Part shown: one piece after another, positions 59,439-64,000 of the stretch
Layout: the number at the start of each line of letters is the position of its first letter
Position numbering within the stretch: position 1 is the first letter of the stretch
Assembly (NCBI RefSeq): GCF_024611995.1
Contig: NZ_CP102509.1
Location: forward strand, 1,550,001 to 1,614,000
Direction of reading: 5' to 3'
DNA from: Streptomyces sp. NBC_00162
GTDB lineage: Bacteria > Actinomycetota > Actinomycetes > Streptomycetales > Streptomycetaceae
Length of the DNA stretch: 64,000 nt
Program-made: the position numbers and the translations under genes
Notes under the pieces: generated by a model
What the model saw: the letters and a program-made list of their open reading frames with translations, nothing else
Database searches by the model: none
What the model was told of the DNA's origin: nothing

Positions 59439-60632
59439 CTACTTCGCCACGATGAGGCCGTCCTTGGCCGCGCCGCGGCTGAGGACCGCCTCGGTGATGG
59501 CGTCCTGAGCGGTCTCGTAGTCGCTCTGGTCGGGATCCTTGGCCAGAGCGGCGGGGAGGTTGACGACCCGGCCGATGGAGAGGTCCATCATCTGCGGGAC
59601 GAACTCGGCCTTGGTGACCTGCCAGCGCTGTCCGGCGGCGGCCGGCGGGGCGAAGGTGAAGCGGCCGATCGATCCGTAGTTGCCGCGCATGTCCCGCGCA
59701 CCCGAGTAGTTGAACATCTCACCCGCGACCTGGTCTCCCATGCCGTAGATGATCCACGTCCCGTTGACCTTCTCGTACGGCTGCGGGATGTGCGCGTGGG
59801 TGCCCAGGATCATGTCGATGTCCGGGCGCCCGCCCGTCTGCGAGGCGGTCAGCGCCTTGCCGAGGGAGAGCTGCTTCTCGTCCGGTTCGGTCTGCCACTC
59901 GGTGCCCCAGTGGAGGCTGACCAGCACCACGTCCGCGCCCGCCTTCCGGGCCGCCCGCGCGTCCGCGACGATCTTGTCCTGTTCCATCAGGTTGACCGCC
60001 CACGGCTGTCCCGGCGGCAGCGGGTAGCCGTTGGTGTCGTAGGTGTACGCGAGGTGCGCGACCTTGGCGGAGCCGGCCGTGTACGTGGTCACCGTGGCCG
60101 CCTCCGCCGCCGTACGGGCCGAGCCGGCGTGCTTCAGGCCGACCTTGTCGAACCGGTCCAGCGTGCGGCGCAGCCCGTCGGCCCCGTCGTCCAGGGTGTG
60201 GTTGGAGGCCGTGGAGCAGCCGTCGTATCCGGTCTCCTTCAGCGCGTCGGCGACGCTCGGCGGGGAGACGAAGGCCGGGTAGCCGGAGAAGGGCCCGCCC
60301 TCTTCCCCGTAGATGGTCTCCATGTGGCAGAGGGCCAGGTCGGCCCCGGAGACCACGGGCTTGACGCCGGAGAACATCGGCCGGAAGTCGTGCCCGTCGC
60401 CGTCCGCGTCGTTGGCCGCCCGCTGGATGACCGAGGTGTGGGGCAGTACGTCGCCGCTCGCGACCAGCGTGAACCCCTTGGCCGCGGGAGACCCGGCGGC
60501 ACTGGAGGCAACCGGTCCGCCGGATTCACCCAGGCGTGCCGGTGCCGATTCCCCCGCGGCCGAACAGCCTGCGGCCGCCGACAGCAGGAGGGCCGACAGG
60601 AGCGCGGCAGCCTGTCGGGTGCGCTTGGTCAT
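59439..60632 (-). CDS. CapA family lipoprotein (metallophosphatase fold)
   Basis: 397 residues. Lipoprotein signal ALLSALLLSAAAGCSAAG. The CapA/PgsA domain shows VASGDVLPHTSV, the SNHTLDDGADGL loop, VVLVSLHWGTEW and ILGTHAHIPQPYEKVNGTWIIYGMGD. CapA proteins take part in poly-gamma-glutamate or capsule export, but many actinobacterial members have unknown roles. The capBC genes are absent nearby. The 299 bases upstream up to the sigma gene contain an A/T-rich stretch around 60645-60705 that probably holds the promoter. Confidence 0.85.
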   Translation of the reverse strand: MTKRTRQAAALLSALLLSAAAGCSAAGESAPARLGESGGPVASSAAGSPAAKGFTLVASGDVLPHTSVIQRAANDADGDGHDFRPMFSGVKPVVSGADLALCHMETIYGEEGGPFSGYPAFVSPPSVADALKETGYDGCSTASNHTLDDGADGLRRTLDRFDKVGLKHAGSARTAAEAATVTTYTAGSAKVAHLAYTYDTNGYPLPPGQPWAVNLMEQDKIVADARAARKAGADVVLVSLHWGTEWQTEPDEKQLSLGKALTASQTGGRPDIDMILGTHAHIPQPYEKVNGTWIIYGMGDQVAGEMFNYSGARDMRGNYGSIGRFTFAPPAAAGQRWQVTKAEFVPQMMDLSIGRVVNLPAALAKDPDQSDYETAQDAITEAVLSRGAAKDGLIVAK

Positions 60633-60931
60633 CTGCCCCAGCTCTCATTAGTACGACTATCCGATCTCTCGTAATCCACATAACAAGACGTCAATAGTCA
60701 AGGAACGGCTCCGTCCACTTGAGGCGCGACCACTCCGATGGCCGCCGCCGGGCGCCCTGCCGTTCGCCGCGCCGTTCGACCGTTCACCGCCCGGCCCGGC
60801 CGCCCACCGGATGACCCGGGTGCTTGGGCGCACCGGCCGGACCGGACGGTTCCCGTCGGGGCTCCGTGCAGGTCAGGGTGAATGCGTCGACTCCCCGCAC
60901 GGACATCCACGCACCCCGGAAGGAGCCCCTC

Positions 60932-61471
60932 GTGCCGCTCTCCCCCGCCCTCCGGCGTACCGACCCCGAGGCGCTGGCCGAACTCCAGCGCGACCACGGG
61001 CGGGCCCTGTTCGGTTTCCTGGTCGGGCTCACCGCCGGGGACGCCCAGCGCGCGGAGGACCTCGTACAGGAGACCCTCGTACGGGTCTGGCAACACCCGG
61101 AGGTCCTGTCGAGCGAGCACGAATCCATGCGGCCCTGGCTGTTCACGGTGGCCAGGCGGCTCGCCATCGACGCCCGGCGCGCCCGCCTGTCACGGCCGCA
61201 GGAGGTGGACCCGGAGGGGCTTGAGCAGGCACCCGCTCCCGAGGACGCGGTGGCCGGGTCGGTCACGGCGATCGACGTCCGGCGGGCCGTCGGTTCGCTG
61301 GGCCCGGAGCACCGCGAGGTGCTGATGCAGGTCTACTTCCAGGACCGCTCGGTGGCCGAGGCCGCCGCCGAGCTCGGAATCCCGGCCGGGACCGTCAAGT
61401 CCCGTACGTACTACGCCCTGCGCGCCCTGCGCAAAGACCTCCAGGGGTACGGGTACGGCCTCGGCGCCTGA
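60932..61471 (+). CDS. ECF-type RNA polymerase sigma factor
   Basis: 179 residues from GTG with GGAAGGAG six bases upstream. Region 2 (QRAEDLVQETLVRVWQHPEV) and region 4 (LGPEHREVLMQVYFQDRSVAEAAAELGIPAGTVKSRTYYAL) are complete. It resembles SigK/SigL-type group IV factors. No anti-sigma gene follows directly; the next gene begins 213 bases on and lacks anti-sigma features. Confidence 0.9.
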   Translation: MPLSPALRRTDPEALAELQRDHGRALFGFLVGLTAGDAQRAEDLVQETLVRVWQHPEVLSSEHESMRPWLFTVARRLAIDARRARLSRPQEVDPEGLEQAPAPEDAVAGSVTAIDVRRAVGSLGPEHREVLMQVYFQDRSVAEAAAELGIPAGTVKSRTYYALRALRKDLQGYGYGLGA

Positions 61472-61684
61472 GCCGGCCGGCTGCACGGGCCCCTGCCAAG
61501 AGGGCTGCCAAGAAGACGGCGAAGACGACGAGGACCGCCTCGAATACATGTGAACCGGACACAAACCGCATGGAATGAGGCATCAGACCGTTCAAGTTGA
61601 GTAAACATCCCCCGCCCGGCGAGCCGCTCGGTGAAGGCTCAGGGCTGACGGCGGGACGCTGAACGCGCGGGAGAAGGTGGAACG

Positions 61685-62200
61685 GTGCAGCCCGAGGGTA
61701 TGAACGGCACCAGTGACGGCGGGCTCGCGGTGCCCATGGCTTGGCTTTACGCCGAGTACATCGCAGACGAACTGCTGCGCACGGGCCGGCTGATCCCGGT
61801 CAGCACCCTGGAGTTCCGGGCCGGGCGGGACACGCTCGCGCTGACGATCTACCTCTCGGACGCGGCCGGGGAACTCTCCGGGATCCGCGTGGTCTCCCAG
61901 CTCGACGAGTGGCTCTCGCTGACGGCGTACGGTCACCCCTGGCGCGACTGGGTGCACACCCGGTTCCTCGCGCTGGGCGAGGAGGCCCGGGAGCGCGGCC
62001 GTGCCGAGGAACCGGACCTGGAACTGGCCCGGGCGGCCTGGCGCTGGCTGGACCGCACGGAGCTGTTCGCCACCAACCTCGACCCCGGACGGCACGGCCA
62101 CGCCGACACCCCTGCGGGACTGGACGAGAACGCCCGCGTGTGGACCCCGGCCTGGCAACTCGGCCTGCCGCTGGGCCACTTGGCGATGCACCTGTTCTGA
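61685..62200 (+). CDS. Conserved hypothetical protein of Streptomyces
   Basis: 171 residues from GTG behind GGAGAAGGTGGA. No signal peptide or TM. The fold appears alpha/beta, with MAWLYAEYIADELLRTGRLI, then a beta segment (TLALTIYLSDAAGELSGIRV) and a Trp-rich end (RAAWRWLDRTELFATNLDPGRHG). I do not recognise a functional domain. The gene follows the sigma factor and could belong to its regulon. Confidence 0.75.
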   Translation: MQPEGMNGTSDGGLAVPMAWLYAEYIADELLRTGRLIPVSTLEFRAGRDTLALTIYLSDAAGELSGIRVVSQLDEWLSLTAYGHPWRDWVHTRFLALGEEARERGRAEEPDLELARAAWRWLDRTELFATNLDPGRHGHADTPAGLDENARVWTPAWQLGLPLGHLAMHLF

Positions 62201-62212
62201 GGACCCGCCGGG

Positions 62213-62290
62213 GCCACACGGGACGGCCCGGGCTGCACGAGACGGCTCGGAGCCACACGGGACGGCCCGGGGCTACACAGGACGGCGGGG
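62213..62290. repeat. Four imperfect tandem repeats of about 20 bp
   Basis: Units such as GCCACACGGGACGGCCCGG follow each other at 62213, 62232, 62252 and 62272 with small differences. They lie after the hypothetical gene and run into the 3' end of the convergent membrane-protein gene. Confidence 0.7.
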
Positions 62291-62674
62291 GCCCGGGGCC
62301 TCCGCCGGGTCCATCACCAGGCCGGTGAAATCAGCCTCGTTGCGCTCGGCGCACATGACGTACCAGCGGGCGATCAGCCACATCACCGGATACACCAGCA
62401 GGCCCAGCGCCAGCCACACCAGCGGCCCGGACGCCGCGCGCGGCAGCAGCAGCACCAGCGGCAGCGCCCCGACCGTCAGCGCGAGTGCGGCCAGCGCCCA
62501 GATCCCCGCGCGCAGCTGGCTGCGCATGAGGGCCCGTACGTAGGTGGCGCCCAGGGTGGTCTGCTCGGAGATCTCCGAGCGGGCCGGGGTGTGCGCGGGC
62601 GGCCGGCGGCGGGTGCCCCGGGGCACCCCGGTGACGATCTCGCGCCGGGGCGGCGACTGCTGGTCCTCGGCCAT
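62273..62674 (-). CDS. Small two-TM membrane protein
   Basis: 133 residues. A basic, Pro/Arg-rich cytoplasmic N-terminus (about 1-50) precedes two TM segments (GIWALAALALTVGALPLVLL, LVWLALGLLVYPVMWLIARW), then the short cytoplasmic tail YVMCAERNEADFTGLVMDPA. The tail and TM arrangement resemble the DUF485-like small subunits found with solute symporters, but no symporter gene adjoins. It is 27 bases downstream of the glycosylase gene and may be cotranscribed with it. Confidence 0.7.
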   Translation of the reverse strand: MAEDQQSPPRREIVTGVPRGTRRRPPAHTPARSEISEQTTLGATYVRALMRSQLRAGIWALAALALTVGALPLVLLLPRAASGPLVWLALGLLVYPVMWLIARWYVMCAERNEADFTGLVMDPAEAPGPRRPV

Positions 62675-62700
62675 GGTGCCGGAGTCTACGCAGCGCCCCG

Positions 62701-63558
62701 CTATTTGAGGAGGCGCGAAAGCCGCCGGTCGGCGAGCGGCTTCCCGCCGGTCTGGCAGGTGGGGCAGTACTCGAGCGAGGAGTCGGCGAAGGAGACCGAG
62801 CGGACGGTGTCCCCGCACACCGGGCACGGCTCCCCGGTCCGGCCGTGCACCCGCAGCCCGCTCTTCTTCTCGGCCTTGAGCTTCCCGGCGGCCACTCCGT
62901 GCGCCCGGCCGACGGCCTCCCGCAGGGTGTCCTGGACGGCCGCGTAGAGCCGGGTGGTCTGCTCCTCGTCGAAGGACGCGGCCAGTTTGAAGGGGAGACC
63001 TTGGCGCGGTGCAGGATCTCGTCGCTGTAGGCGTTGCCGATACCGGCGATGACGCTCTGGTCGCGCAGCACGCCTTTGATCTGGCGCCGCTCCCCGCGAG
63101 CAGGGCCGCGAACGCGTCCCGGCCGAAGGCACCGTCGAGCGGATCGGGGCCGAGGCGGGCGATGCCGGGCACGTCCTGGGGATCGCGTACGACGTACACC
63201 GCGAGGCGCTTTTGGGTGCCGGCCTCGGTGAGGTCGAAGCCTCCCCGCCCGCCAGGACCACGCGCAGCGCGAGCGGCCCCTTGCCGGGGCGCGGCGGCTG
63301 GGCGGGCAGGGTGTCCTGCCAGCGCAGCCAGCCGGCCCGGGCCAGGTGGGTGACGAGGTGGAGCTCGCCGATCCGCAGGGCCAGGAACTTGCCGTGCCGG
63401 GCGGTGGCGCCGGCCGTCTGCCCTTCGAGGGCGGTCAGCGGCGGGTCGTACGTCTTGAGCACGCTCACCGCGAGCGGGAGGACGCGTTCCACCACCCGCC
63501 CGGTGAGGTGCTCGTCGAGGTACTCCCGCAGGGCCTCGACCTCGGGCAGCTCCGGCAT
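62701..63558 (-). pseudogene. Fpg/Nei-type DNA glycosylase, frameshifted three times
   Basis: Starts MPELPEVEALREYLDEHL, with catalytic Pro2/Glu3 of the family, and ends with a zinc finger (CPVCGDTV and YCPTCQ). The middle changes frame three times. One missing base each at 63243-63246, 63092-63095 and 62992-62995 (short C or G runs) explains everything: repaired segments read GGFDLTEAGTQKRLAVYVV, then LAGERRQIKGVLRDQSVIAG, then GNAYSDEILHRAKVSPFKL, which is the expected helix-two-turn-helix region. The three losses sum to a codon, so the ends share a frame. It is almost certainly an intact gene in the organism. Confidence 0.9.
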
Positions 63559-63657
63559 GGTCCCAGCCTGCCCCCGGCCCGGGGGAAACGCGAGCCGTGC
63601 CCGGGCGGCGGCTTCCCGGAACCGGGGTCCGCCCCGCACCCCGCCGCCGTCGGGGCG

Positions 63658-64000
63658 TCAGCCCACCACGAACTCGCACCACACGCACTTGCCGCTCCCC
63701 CGCGGCTCCACGCCCCACACGTCCGCCAGCCGGTCCACCAGCATCAGGCCCCGTCCCGACACCCCCGACTCCCCGGCCTCGCGACGCCTCGGCAGCGCGC
63801 TGGAGCGGTCCTCGACCTCCACCCGCAGCCGCCGTTCGAGACCGTTCAGGACCCGCAGGGTCACGATCGCCGGGCCGTCCGTGTGCATCAGGGCGTTCAC
63901 GATCAGCTCGTCCGCGACGAGTTCGATCTCGTCGGCCCGTTCCCGCGCGCCCCACGCCCGCACCGCCGCCCCGATCATGTGGCGCGCCGCCACCAGGGCC
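63658..64000 (-). CDS. RsbW-like ATP-binding protein (anti-sigma/serine kinase fold), partial
   Basis: The N-terminus lies beyond the window. Visible are the GHKL ATPase motifs: N box ELVADELIVNALMHTDG, the G1 box region as VEVEDRSSALPR, and G2 as SGVSGRGLMLVDRLADVWGV, then KCVWCEFVV at the end. Streptomyces carries many such single-domain proteins, which act on sigma or anti-sigma-antagonist partners. No partner gene is visible. Confidence 0.85.
   Translation of the reverse strand, partial: ALVAARHMIGAAVRAWGARERADEIELVADELIVNALMHTDGPAIVTLRVLNGLERRLRVEVEDRSSALPRRREAGESGVSGRGLMLVDRLADVWGVEPRGSGKCVWCEFVVG

Overview
This window is chromosomal DNA from a Streptomyces-type actinomycete. The evidence is very high GC with strong G/C third-position bias, frequent GTG/TTG starts behind AGGAG-type ribosome binding sites, ATGA/GTGA stop-start overlaps, and a Streptomyces-typical gene set: the ergothioneine operon egtABCD, a b558-type sdhCAB operon beside a LysR gene, a PAS-GGDEF-EAL protein resembling RmdA, DUF574 methyltransferase, DUF6230/DUF6114, a class F sortase and the LysX lysyl-phosphatidylglycerol synthase. 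No tRNA, rRNA, CRISPR array, transposase or integrase was recognised.

Layout. 1-4.2 kb: a defence islet on the minus strand with less GC-rich coding: an OLD-family ATPase/TOPRIM nuclease overlapping a UvrD-like helicase (Gabija-like, helicase cut by the window edge), followed upstream by a coiled-coil protein with a C-terminal Mrr nuclease domain. 4.6-10 kb: pirin, TPR protein, RlmG/RsmC-like methyltransferase, MerR regulator, and a three-gene operon (DUF6230, DUF6114, secreted protein). 10-20 kb: penicillin acylase-family enzyme, metallophosphatase, flavin disulfide oxidoreductase plus thioredoxin, aldehyde dehydrogenase plus 3-oxoadipyl-CoA-type thiolase, LacI regulator. 20-28.4 kb: MFS transporter plus alpha/beta hydrolase divergent from LacI, amidase, RidA, O-methyltransferase, PemK/MazF-like toxin, Imm49-like protein and a TIGR02452 (PARG-like) protein.

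28.5-41 kb: egtABCD, an acyltransferase pair, an orphan sugar-binding lipoprotein with a DasR-like operator, dodecin, HAD phosphatase, LLM flavin oxidoreductase and a short UvrA-like ATPase. 41-50.7 kb: succinate dehydrogenase with its divergent LysR gene, a TetR/FAD-monooxygenase divergent pair with unusual T-rich repeats between them, and a translationally coupled methyltransferase/c-di-GMP enzyme pair. 50.9-60.6 kb: a cell-envelope block (Gly/His- and Pro-rich exported protein, DUF4239 membrane protein, two related exported proteins without LPXTG, class F sortase, polysaccharide deacetylase, LysX, CapA-family lipoprotein). 60.9-64 kb: ECF sigma factor, a conserved hypothetical, a small membrane protein, an Fpg/Nei glycosylase and a partial RsbW-like ATPase.

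An important quality point: at least nine, and probably eleven, positions show a coding frame broken by what looks like the loss of a single G or C from a short homopolymer run (pirin, TIGR02452, egtA, egtB, egtC, GNAT acyltransferase twice, MFS N-terminus, one exported protein, and three times in the Fpg/Nei gene). Adding one base back restores the family sequence and, in the egt operon, the stop/start overlaps. I read these as base-calling errors rather than gene decay. No completely new system can be proven from sequence alone. The most promising leads are the Gabija-like/Mrr islet, the sortase with two non-LPXTG candidate substrates, and the cluster of orphan toxin, immunity and ADP-ribose-hydrolase genes.
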